Source: Gemmatimonadales bacterium
GTDB lineage: Bacteria; Gemmatimonadota; Gemmatimonadetes; Longimicrobiales; Gaopeijiaceae
Assembly (NCBI GenBank): GCA_007695225.1
Contig: REED01000085.1
Location: 1-33,908, forward strand
Length of the DNA: 33,908 nucleotides
Direction of reading: 5' to 3'
The notes under the pieces were generated by a model. That model was not told where the DNA came from. It worked only from the letters and a program-made list of their open reading frames with translations, and made no database searches. Numbering within the stretch: the first letter of the stretch is position 1; every line of letters begins with the position of its first letter. The position numbers and the translations under genes are program-made. Of this stretch, positions 6,901-14,504 are shown one piece after another.

Positions 6901-8847
6901 GTGACCCTGGAAATCGCCCTCGTCTACGGCATTCTCGTGGCCACCATCGCCCTCTTCGTGAGCGAGTGGCTCCGGCTCGACGTGGTGGCTCTCCTGGCGC
7001 TTCTCGCCCTGAGCCTCACCGGCATCCTCTCCCCAGCCCAGGCGCTGGCGGGCTTCGCCGACCCGGTGGTCCTCATGATCGCCGCCCTCTTCGTGGTGGG
7101 GGATGGGCTCTTCCAGACCGGGGTCGCTCAGGCCATGGGGCGCCTTCCGGGAAAGCTGGCCGGAGACAGCCAGATCAAATTGCTGGTCATCATCATGATC
7201 CTGGTGGCCATCCTCTCCGGGTTCATGAGCTCCACCGGCACCGTTGCGGTCATGCTCCCCGTGGTCATGGGGCTGGCCTGGGCCCGGGACATGTCCCCCT
7301 CCAAGCTCCTCATCCCCCTCTCCGTGGCCTCCCTCCTGGGGGGGATGCTCACCCTCATCGGGACCGCGCCCAACATCGTGGTGAGCAATCACCTCGCCGC
7401 CATGGGCCGGGATCCCTTCGGTTTCTTCGCTTTCACGCCCATCGGGGCGGCCATGGTGGTGGTGGGAATCGCGTTCATGGCCCTCTTCGGTCGGAAGCTC
7501 CTTCCCGACCGCCCCTCGCCAGGGAGGCCGGAGCGGGCCGAGGACCAGCTCTCGGTGGCGGAGATGGCCGGAAGCTGGGATCTGCTGCCCCGACTCTTTC
7601 GGCTCCGCATCACACCCGGGTCTCCCATGGCGGGACGCTCGCTGGCGGAACTGGAGCTACCCGAGGCCTTCGGCGTGACGGTACTGGAAGTCCTGGAGGC
7701 AGAGGGTGAGGAGGAAGGCCCGTCCGAGGGAGGAACGGGAAAGCGGGGACAGGGAAAGCGGGGACAGAGAAAGCGGGGAGAGAGGGAGCGGCGCCTCCGA
7801 GCCCCCCGGGGCCGGCCGAAGGAGGATCGGACCCGCCTTCGTGAAGCCCTGGCGGACACCGAGCTCCAGTCCGGCCAGCTCCTCCTGGTGGAAGGGTCCG
7901 CCGACGGGGTGGCCCGGATGGTGGGCCGGGACTGGGTGGTCCTCCTGGACGAACCCACCGAGGGGGACCCCACCGCCCGGGAGGCGGGGATCGCCGAGGT
8001 CCTGCTCACTCCCCGCTCCCGCCTCCTGGGCCGGACGCTGAAGGAGACCCGGTTCCGGGATCGCTACCAGCTCTCCGTGGTGGGGATCCAGCGTCTGGGG
8101 GAGTCCCTGGAGGGCGACATCCGGGAGGCGAAGCTCCGGTTCGGCGACATGCTCCTGGTGCAGGGTCCCTGGGAGAAGATCCGCCTGATCCAGGGGGAGA
8201 CCCGGGATTTCGTGGTGGCCATGGCTCCCCGGGAAATGGGGGCGGCCCTCCGCCCCCTGGACAAGGCGCCGCTGGCCCTGAGCATCATGGCCGGGATGAT
8301 GCTCCTCCTCACCTTCGAGATCGTCCCTGCCGTCACCGCCGTCCTTCTCGCGGCGGTGGCCATGGTCCTCTTCCGGTGCGTCTCCGTGGACGATGCCTAC
8401 CGCGCGGTGAACTGGGAGAGCGTGGTCCTCATCGCCGGAATCCTTCCCATGGCCACCGCGCTGGAGATCACCGGGGGAATGGACCTGATCGTGGCCGCCC
8501 TGGACGGTATCCTTCGGGACGCCACCCCCCTCGTCCTCCTGGGCGCCCTGTTCCTTCTCACCTCCGTCCTGAGTCAGGTCATCTCCAACACCGCCACCGC
8601 AGTTCTCCTGGCCCCCATTGCGTTCCAGCTCGCCATCAGCGCCGGAGCGGCCCCGGAGCCCTTCATGATGACCATCGCCGTGGCCGCCTCCACCGCCTTC
8701 GCCACCCCCGTGGCCTCTCCGGTAAACACCCTGGTGCTCGGGCCGGGCGGGTACCGCTTCGGCGACTTCTTCAAGGTGGGGGTGGCCCTCCAGTTCCTGA
8801 TCCTGCTGGCCACACTCGCCCTGGTTCCTGTATTCTTCCCGTTCTGA
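6901..8847 (+). CDS. SLC13/DASS-type permease with RCK_C (TrkA_C) domains
   Basis: A 648-residue inner-membrane permease of the ion-transporter superfamily that includes SLC13 anion:Na+ symporters. N-terminal helices run to about residue 200, including SSTGTVAVMLPV and the GTAPNIVVSNHL loop. A cytoplasmic insert follows with two RCK_C/TrkA_C-like units at about 229-270 and 361-430. C-terminal helices contain SNTATAVLLAPIAF and ATPVASPVNTLVLGPGGY, the second conserved half-site. The substrate may be sulfate, a dicarboxylate or another anion. A Lys/Arg-rich low-complexity stretch made of a 15-bp tandem repeat interrupts the first RCK_C region. GTG at 6901 is chosen because it directly precedes the first helix; upstream in-frame sequence looks non-coding and the ribosome site is weak. 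Confidence 0.87.
   Translation: MTLEIALVYGILVATIALFVSEWLRLDVVALLALLALSLTGILSPAQALAGFADPVVLMIAALFVVGDGLFQTGVAQAMGRLPGKLAGDSQIKLLVIIMILVAILSGFMSSTGTVAVMLPVVMGLAWARDMSPSKLLIPLSVASLLGGMLTLIGTAPNIVVSNHLAAMGRDPFGFFAFTPIGAAMVVVGIAFMALFGRKLLPDRPSPGRPERAEDQLSVAEMAGSWDLLPRLFRLRITPGSPMAGRSLAELELPEAFGVTVLEVLEAEGEEEGPSEGGTGKRGQGKRGQRKRGERERRLRAPRGRPKEDRTRLREALADTELQSGQLLLVEGSADGVARMVGRDWVVLLDEPTEGDPTAREAGIAEVLLTPRSRLLGRTLKETRFRDRYQLSVVGIQRLGESLEGDIREAKLRFGDMLLVQGPWEKIRLIQGETRDFVVAMAPREMGAALRPLDKAPLALSIMAGMMLLLTFEIVPAVTAVLLAAVAMVLFRCVSVDDAYRAVNWESVVLIAGILPMATALEITGGMDLIVAALDGILRDATPLVLLGALFLLTSVLSQVISNTATAVLLAPIAFQLAISAGAAPEPFMMTIAVAASTAFATPVASPVNTLVLGPGGYRFGDFFKVGVALQFLILLATLALVPVFFPF
7737..7781 (+). repeat. 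15-bp tandem repeat x3 inside the SLC13 gene
   Basis: Units at 7737-7751 and 7752-7766 are identical (gggaaagcggggaca); 7767-7781 differs at two positions. They encode GKRGQ-GKRGQ-RKRGE, an in-frame basic insertion in the cytoplasmic domain. Recent replication slippage is likely. Confidence 0.9.
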
Positions 8848-9028
8848 CAGGGTGGATGCTGCGGCGGCACCGTGCCAGATTCCAAAGAGCGAAACGCCAT
8901 TGTCGGGCCCCCCCGAGGCGTCCCCCCCCAAGGCGGTTACCGTCGAGGGTGGCGTCGCCTCGGCGCACCCGGAGGGCCCCAGTTGGTCCTCCGCCTCCGT
9001 CAATCCACTGCCAGCCACCGGACCTGCC

Positions 9029-11338
9029 ATGACCCAGGACCTCCGCTCCCGCACCGTCGAGAAGCGCCCCTCCACCCTCCGTTTCCAGGGTCGGATCCTC
9101 TACCTGGTGGATGATGCGGAGCGGATGCGTCGGCAGTTGGACGCCGGAGAGGACCTGACGCTGGACGACCAGCTACGAGGGATGCTCCGGGACCAGATCT
9201 CCACCGACGAGATCACCCCTGCCTACATCTGCTATTTCTTCGACGAGACGCTGGGGGAGTTCCCCTACCTTGGACTGCGGGTGGCCGACCCGGCGTCGGG
9301 GGAACCCGCCTTCCCGGTCACCCGGGGGAGCGTGAAGAACGGGGGATTCGTCTGCTCGGTGGCCGGGACGCGTCGGGGGAAGGGGAGTTCCCGGGAGCAG
9401 TCGCCCTACGCCGAGCTGATGGCGGGGATCCGGGTGGTGGTGGCCGACTCCATCGAGCGCATCTACAACGAGAACTGTCAGAACCTGGGAATCCTCACCA
9501 CCACGGATTTCTCCATCCTGGACCGGATCCGCAACGGCGAGGAGATCGCCCTGGAGGAGTTCACCCGGGGCAAGGACATGATCACCCGGGAGATCATCGA
9601 ATACGGGGGTCTCTTCGAGTACAACCTGGCCCGCCTGCAAGGGAAGACGGCGGCCCTCCTTCCCCAGTCCCTGGAAGCAGGCGCCCTGTCCGCAGGTTCC
9701 GAAGAAGCCAGTCCCCGGGACCCCAGGGAGTTGCGGGAGCTCCGGGGGAGTGGTGAGGACGGACACGGAGTGGAGGTCGATCCCACCCACGGCCAACTGG
9801 CAGCCACCTCCCAGCCCAACAACCCCGCCGAGCTCGCGGAGGGACGCTACGACACCGGACGCACTGAGATGCGCCCCATGACCCTGGCGGAGAAGATCTT
9901 CGCCCGCCACTGGGTGGTGAACGCAGCGGAATCGGAGGTGGGGGTGCCCTGGGTGAGGCCGGGCGAGGCCGGGTTCTTCCGCACCGACATCCGCTTCTCC
10001 CACGAGTACGTCACCCCCATGTCCGCCATCTTCTTCGAGGAGAAGGTCGGGCCGGAGGGGAAGGTGGTGGACCCCGAGAGCGTCCTCTTCTTCCGGGACC
10101 ACCTCACCTTCCTCCACAAGGCCATGACCCAGGAGCGCATCGAGGAGGGGCTCCTGGATGTGGCCAACCAGCTCGAGGTGAAGCAGCGGGAGTTCGCCGA
10201 GAAGCAGGGAATCAAGCTCTACGGGGAGCAGAAGGGCCATGTCATGGGCTCCGAGGCCATCTGCCACTCCAAGATCCTGGAAGAGTACGCCGAGCCGGGG
10301 ATGCTCATCATCGGCTCCGACTCCCACACCCCCCATGCCGGCGCCATCGGCGCGGTGGCCTTCGGGGTGGGGACCACCGCCATCTTCAACTCCTGGATCA
10401 CCAAGGACGTCCGGGTGCGGGTCCCTCCGTCCTTCAAGGTGGTGGTGAGGGGAACGCCGGCGAAGAATGTCACCGCCAAGGACTACATGCTGGAGATTCT
10501 CCGGCACCCCTACATCCGGGACGGCCACGCCATCGGGCAGATCATCGAGTACGCCGGCCCGGCCGTGGAGGCCCTCTCCGTGGACGAACGGGCCACCATG
10601 ACCAACATGGCCGCCGAGGTGGGGGCGTTCACCGGGATCGTCGCCGCCGACCAGAAGTCGGTGGAGTACCTGGTGGGCGAGCGAGGAATGGATCGGGCCC
10701 GTGCGGAAGAGCTCTGTCAGGACATGCAGTCGGACTCAGGCGCCGAGTACGTGAAGGTGATCGAGATCGACGCCTCCACCATCCGGCCCATGGTGGCCCT
10801 CCCGGGGGACCCGGGGAACGGGCTCTACATCGACGAGCTGGCGGCAGAGCTGGGACTCGAGGGTGGCCGCCTCGATGAGGAAGGCCGTGTCCGCATCGAC
10901 ATCGCCTATGCCGGCTCCTGCACGGCGGGGAAGAAGGAGGACATGGATATGTACGCCGCCGTCCTCCGGGCGGCCCACGAGGAGCAGGGCCTGAAGGTCC
11001 ACCCCGACGTCCGTTGCTACATCCAGTGCGGGTCCATCGAAGTGCGGGAATACTGTCGGGAGCAGGGGTACCTGGAGCTCTTCGAGAAGGTGGGGGCGGA
11101 GTTCATCGAGCCCGGCTGCGGCGCCTGCATCAATGCCGGCCCCGGCGTCACCGGATCCCCCGACGAGGTGTCCGTCTCCTCCCAGAACCGGAATTTTCCC
11201 GGGCGCTCCGGGCCAGGCCAACTCTACCTGGCCTCCCCCTACTCGGTGGCGGCGTCGGCCGTGGCGGGCTACATCACCGACTGGGAGCCGGGACGGCCGC
11301 TGGAACCGGCCCCCTCCCGGGAGACCTCAACGGTTTAG
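9029..11338 (+). CDS. Aconitase-family hydratase, swivel domain fused N-terminal to the Fe-S domain
   Basis: A 769-residue enzyme of the aconitase superfamily with domains in reverse order to AcnA. A LeuD-like swivel domain occupies about 1-215, with the substrate-binding GKGSSREQ (SSRE at 120-123) and the NENCQNLGI segment. A variable linker (about 216-278) joins it to a LeuC-like catalytic domain beginning MTLAEKIFARHW. The three [4Fe-4S] ligands are present: Cys631 in AGSCTAGKKED and Cys697/Cys700 in GCGAC. The family isomerises hydroxy-acids by dehydration and rehydration. The substrate may be citrate, 3-isopropylmalate, homocitrate or another; the fused architecture and unusual GSCTAGKKED rather than GSCTN argue against a standard LeuCD or AcnA. 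ATG at 9029 precedes the conserved region; the longer in-frame N-terminus from 8852 looks non-coding. Confidence 0.85.
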   Translation: MTQDLRSRTVEKRPSTLRFQGRILYLVDDAERMRRQLDAGEDLTLDDQLRGMLRDQISTDEITPAYICYFFDETLGEFPYLGLRVADPASGEPAFPVTRGSVKNGGFVCSVAGTRRGKGSSREQSPYAELMAGIRVVVADSIERIYNENCQNLGILTTTDFSILDRIRNGEEIALEEFTRGKDMITREIIEYGGLFEYNLARLQGKTAALLPQSLEAGALSAGSEEASPRDPRELRELRGSGEDGHGVEVDPTHGQLAATSQPNNPAELAEGRYDTGRTEMRPMTLAEKIFARHWVVNAAESEVGVPWVRPGEAGFFRTDIRFSHEYVTPMSAIFFEEKVGPEGKVVDPESVLFFRDHLTFLHKAMTQERIEEGLLDVANQLEVKQREFAEKQGIKLYGEQKGHVMGSEAICHSKILEEYAEPGMLIIGSDSHTPHAGAIGAVAFGVGTTAIFNSWITKDVRVRVPPSFKVVVRGTPAKNVTAKDYMLEILRHPYIRDGHAIGQIIEYAGPAVEALSVDERATMTNMAAEVGAFTGIVAADQKSVEYLVGERGMDRARAEELCQDMQSDSGAEYVKVIEIDASTIRPMVALPGDPGNGLYIDELAAELGLEGGRLDEEGRVRIDIAYAGSCTAGKKEDMDMYAAVLRAAHEEQGLKVHPDVRCYIQCGSIEVREYCREQGYLELFEKVGAEFIEPGCGACINAGPGVTGSPDEVSVSSQNRNFPGRSGPGQLYLASPYSVAASAVAGYITDWEPGRPLEPAPSRETSTV

Positions 11339-11500
11339 GAGCGGATCTCAGGAAGGAGGTGTGGCCGGGCGAGGAGGGGTGAATTCCCGGTCAGGCCGGG
11401 CAGGGGCACGGGCCAGGGCAATGGTTCGCTCCGATGAAACCGCGGGCCCGGAATCGGCTCCCTCTCCAGTCTGACCACCCCGCCCTCCTTTCCGTTTTTC

Positions 11501-11530
11501 ACCGCTTCCCACCGCTTCCCATCGCTTCCC
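11501..11530 (+). repeat. 10-bp tandem repeat x3 upstream of the acylase start
   Basis: accgcttccc occurs at 11501-11510 and 11511-11520, and atcgcttccc at 11521-11530, ending seven bases before the ATG at 11538. It occupies the place of a ribosome-binding site and is pyrimidine-rich, so no Shine-Dalgarno is visible. The rest of the 199-bp gap after the aconitase gene shows no clear promoter or terminator. Confidence 0.9.
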
Positions 11531-11537
11531 AGGGGCC

Positions 11538-13904
11538 ATGCAACGTCTCGGAATCATTCTTCTCTCGGGGTTCGGAGGAGTCCTGATCCTGATCCTCGTC
11601 ATCCTGGTGGGGGGCCTGGTCTGGATGCGGGGCTCCCTTCCACCCCTGGACGGTTCGGGAAGCCTCCCCGGTCTCTCTGCTACGGCCACCCTCCAGCGGG
11701 ACTCCCTGGGAATCGCGGTGATCCGGACCCGTAGCTACGAAGATGCCATCCGGACGCAGGGGTTCGCCCACGGGCAGGATCGCTTTTTCCAGATGGATCT
11801 CCTTCGCCGTCTGGTGGCGGGGGAAATGGCGGCACTCTTCGGAGAGGTGGCGCTGGCCTCGGATCGCCGCTACCGCCCATTCGGCTACCGGGAGGCGGCT
11901 CGGGACCATCTCCAACATCTCCCGCCCAGGGAACGCACCCTCCTCAACGCCTACGTGGAAGGGGTAAACGCCGGATTGCGCTCCCTGGGTCGCCGGCCCC
12001 CTGAGTACCTGGTGGTCCGGAGTGAGCCCGACCCCTGGCGAGCCGAGGATTCCATCCTGGCCGTTCTGGCGTTCTATGACATCCTCTCGGTGGACCACCA
12101 GACGGAGCGACATCTCCACACGCTGTTCGAGGCCCTTCCCAGGGAGTTGGCGACCTTCCTCACCCCGGACGCAACCCGGTTCGACGCGCTGGTCTGGGTG
12201 GAAGAAGGCGCTGACCCCACGGGCGGGTATCGTCCTCTGCCCCTCCCCGGACCCGAGGTGGTGGATCTCCGGGACCGGGACCCGGGTCCGTCTCCCACCA
12301 TCCGTTTGTTCGGCGATTTTCCAGGAGGCTCCAATGCCTGGGCTGTGGCCTTCGACGAGGGGCTCCCGGTCGTCGCCAACGACCCCCATCTCTCCCTGGG
12401 GGTGCCCAATGTCTGGTACCGCGCGGAGTTCCATTGGGATGGCGGGCGCGTTTTCGGAGCCGGCCCCCCGGGACTGCCTGGGATCCTCGTCGGACTGACC
12501 GATCACCTGGCGTGGGGAATCACCGCGGCCCTGGTGGATCAGACCGACCTGATCCTGGTGGAGGTGGACTCGGCGGACTCCCTTTCCTACCGGACCCCGG
12601 ATGGCCCCGAGCCCTTCCAATTCCAACAGGCGGTCCTGGAGGTCAGGGGCGCCGCTGCGGATTCCCTCACCGTGGTGCGCACCCGATGGGGACCGGTCCT
12701 CTTCCGCGATCACGAGGATCGACCGCTGGCATTCCGCTCCCCGGCTCTGGACCCGGGGGGCGTCTCCCTCCGATATCTGGAGCTGGCCGCCAGTCGAACC
12801 GTGGAGGCGGCGCAGGGGCACCTCGCGGAGTTGGGCGGGCCGGCGCTGAGCCTGGTCCTGGCGGATCGGAGTGGGGCCATCGGCTGGATCGTGAGCGGAG
12901 TCCTTCCCCAGCGACGGGGGATGGACGGGCGCCTGCCCGTCTCCTGGGCTTCACCGGAGGTGGGGTGGGATGGCGTCCGCCCTCCGGGAGAGCGACCCTC
13001 CGTCGTACTCCGGGAGCCGGGCCTGCTGAAGTCGGCGAACCAGCGGCTCCTTCCCCTCCCCGAGTCCCGGAGTCTCTCCCATCAGTGGATGCTTCCCACC
13101 CGGGCCCGGCGGATCCAGGACCTTCTCCAGGAAAGCCCTCCGGCGAGCCCCGAGACCCATTCCCGACTGCAGCTGGACACCCGGAGTCTCGCCCACGACC
13201 CCATCCGGAACCTCCTCCTGGAATGGATCCCCCCCGAAGAGGAGGAGCCGGCGCTGGCCGAAGCCCGGGCGGCGGCAGCGGCCTGGGACGGCACCGCAGC
13301 GGCAGATTCCCGGGAGTTCGCCGTGCTGGTTGTGATGCGGGAGAGCCTGCGGGACGCCGTCCTGTCTGCGCTCCTCTCCCCGGCTGCGGAACTGGATCCC
13401 CGGTTCGTCTACGGTTGGCCCCTGGCGGATGAACCGGTGCTTCGGATCCTGGAGGAGCGTCCGGACCACCTCCTCCCCCCGCCCCACGAGGATTGGGAGG
13501 AACTCATCCGAGCGGCGGTGATCCGGGGAATGGAGGTCCTGGCCGATGATCCCGCTGGCGGAGGGACCGACCTCCCGTGGGGCCAGAGGAACCGGGCACG
13601 GATCTCCCACCCCTTTGGCGAACTCTCAACCGCCCTGGGGTGGCTCTTGAACCTCCCCCCTAACCCCCTCCCCGGATGGGCCGGGGTCATCCGGGCCCAG
13701 TCTCCAACCTATGGCCAGAGCCTGCGCTTCACCGGCCGTCCCGGAGAGCCGGAGACCGCCACCTTCCAGATGCCTGGTGGACAGTCGGGACACTTCCTGT
13801 CCCCCTTCTATCAGGCGGGGCATGATGCCTGGGTTCGGGGGGATTCGCCCCCCCTCCAGGCAGGAGCCCCCATCCACGTCCTTCGCCTCCGTCCGGGAGG
13901 CTGA
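11538..13904 (+). CDS. Penicillin acylase (S45) family N-terminal-nucleophile hydrolase
   Basis: A 788-residue exported amidase precursor. An N-terminal hydrophobic segment (about 5-29) is a signal peptide or anchor. The alpha-chain region contains GFAHGQDRFFQMDLLRR, typical of S45 enzymes. The autocatalytic cleavage point lies before Ser265 in PGGSNAW, which becomes the catalytic N-terminus of the beta chain; NDPHLSLGVPNVWY and GLTDHLAWGITA follow as in the family. Known members hydrolyse penicillins, N-acyl-homoserine lactones, cyclic lipopeptides or other acyl amides in the periplasm; the substrate here is unknown. Length is normal and the reading frame intact. Three bases separate it from the TspO-like gene, so the two are probably translated from one message. 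Confidence 0.92.
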   Translation: MQRLGIILLSGFGGVLILILVILVGGLVWMRGSLPPLDGSGSLPGLSATATLQRDSLGIAVIRTRSYEDAIRTQGFAHGQDRFFQMDLLRRLVAGEMAALFGEVALASDRRYRPFGYREAARDHLQHLPPRERTLLNAYVEGVNAGLRSLGRRPPEYLVVRSEPDPWRAEDSILAVLAFYDILSVDHQTERHLHTLFEALPRELATFLTPDATRFDALVWVEEGADPTGGYRPLPLPGPEVVDLRDRDPGPSPTIRLFGDFPGGSNAWAVAFDEGLPVVANDPHLSLGVPNVWYRAEFHWDGGRVFGAGPPGLPGILVGLTDHLAWGITAALVDQTDLILVEVDSADSLSYRTPDGPEPFQFQQAVLEVRGAAADSLTVVRTRWGPVLFRDHEDRPLAFRSPALDPGGVSLRYLELAASRTVEAAQGHLAELGGPALSLVLADRSGAIGWIVSGVLPQRRGMDGRLPVSWASPEVGWDGVRPPGERPSVVLREPGLLKSANQRLLPLPESRSLSHQWMLPTRARRIQDLLQESPPASPETHSRLQLDTRSLAHDPIRNLLLEWIPPEEEEPALAEARAAAAAWDGTAAADSREFAVLVVMRESLRDAVLSALLSPAAELDPRFVYGWPLADEPVLRILEERPDHLLPPPHEDWEELIRAAVIRGMEVLADDPAGGGTDLPWGQRNRARISHPFGELSTALGWLLNLPPNPLPGWAGVIRAQSPTYGQSLRFTGRPGEPETATFQMPGGQSGHFLSPFYQAGHDAWVRGDSPPLQAGAPIHVLRLRPGG

Positions 13905-13907
13905 GGC

Positions 13908-14462
13908 ATGTCCACGGAACGGAAACTGACGCCGGATGACCTGGACGATGGGTTTCCTTCGGGAATCATGGAGATCCAGAGTCGGCCGCTGGCTGCGGCG
14001 GTGGCCATATGTGTGGCCATGATGCTCCTGGGGAGCCTTCTTGGCGCCATGGTGGGAAGGGACGTGGAGGTGGGATGGTACGAGGCCCTCACCAAACCTG
14101 ACTTCGAGGCCCCCTGGCAGGTTTTCCTCCTGGTCAGTGTCCTCTACTATCCCCTCTTCGCTCTGGTCCTCTACCGTGGCCTCACCCGAATCCCCCAGGA
14201 CGCACCCCGACGCCAGGTGGTTGGCTTGGCCGTGGCGGCCCTCCTCCTCAACACCATCTGGAACCCGGTGGTCATCGGACTGCGTGACCCCTTTGTGGGG
14301 GTGGTGGGAACCGCAGTCCTCCTGATTCTGGTCCTCGTCCTCGTTCTGAAACTGGTGAGGCGAGACCGGGTGTCGGCATTCCTTCTCGTTCCATATCTCC
14401 TCTGGGTCGTGTATGACCTGGTGTGGAGCTGGGAACTCTGGCGCCTGAACCCCGGCGCCTGA
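13908..14462 (+). CDS. TspO/MBR-like tryptophan-rich membrane protein
   Basis: A 184-residue protein with five predicted transmembrane segments after a charged N-terminus of about 25 residues. TspO/MBR features are present in order: WYEALTKPDFEAPWQVF, LLNTIWNPVVIGL, LLVPYLLWVVYDLVW and the terminal WELWRLNPG. TspO proteins bind porphyrins or related ligands and act in stress signalling or tetrapyrrole turnover; the role here is not known. The match is divergent: the usual WxPP loop is FEAPW. The ATG is supported by GGGAGG about eight bases upstream, within the end of the acylase gene. The stop codon lies in the second unit of a 14-bp tandem duplication. Confidence 0.75.
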   Translation: MSTERKLTPDDLDDGFPSGIMEIQSRPLAAAVAICVAMMLLGSLLGAMVGRDVEVGWYEALTKPDFEAPWQVFLLVSVLYYPLFALVLYRGLTRIPQDAPRRQVVGLAVAALLLNTIWNPVVIGLRDPFVGVVGTAVLLILVLVLVLKLVRRDRVSAFLLVPYLLWVVYDLVWSWELWRLNPGA

Positions 14463-14467
14463 ACCCC
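14440..14467 (+). repeat. 14-bp tandem duplication spanning the TspO stop codon
   Basis: ggcgcctgaacccc is present twice in direct succession (14440-14453 and 14454-14467). The first copy encodes the end of the WRLNP motif; the second, in another frame, supplies GA and the TGA stop. Confidence 0.95.
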
Positions 14468-14504
14468 GGGATCGGTTGAGGGACCCCCAACCTCAGCCCC
14501 AGCT

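Noticed and set aside
5656..7392. Long antisense frame of 578 codons over the NSS and SLC13 genes
   Set aside because: Gly/His/Pro-rich shadow of high-GC codon bias opposite a clear NSS gene; no domain.
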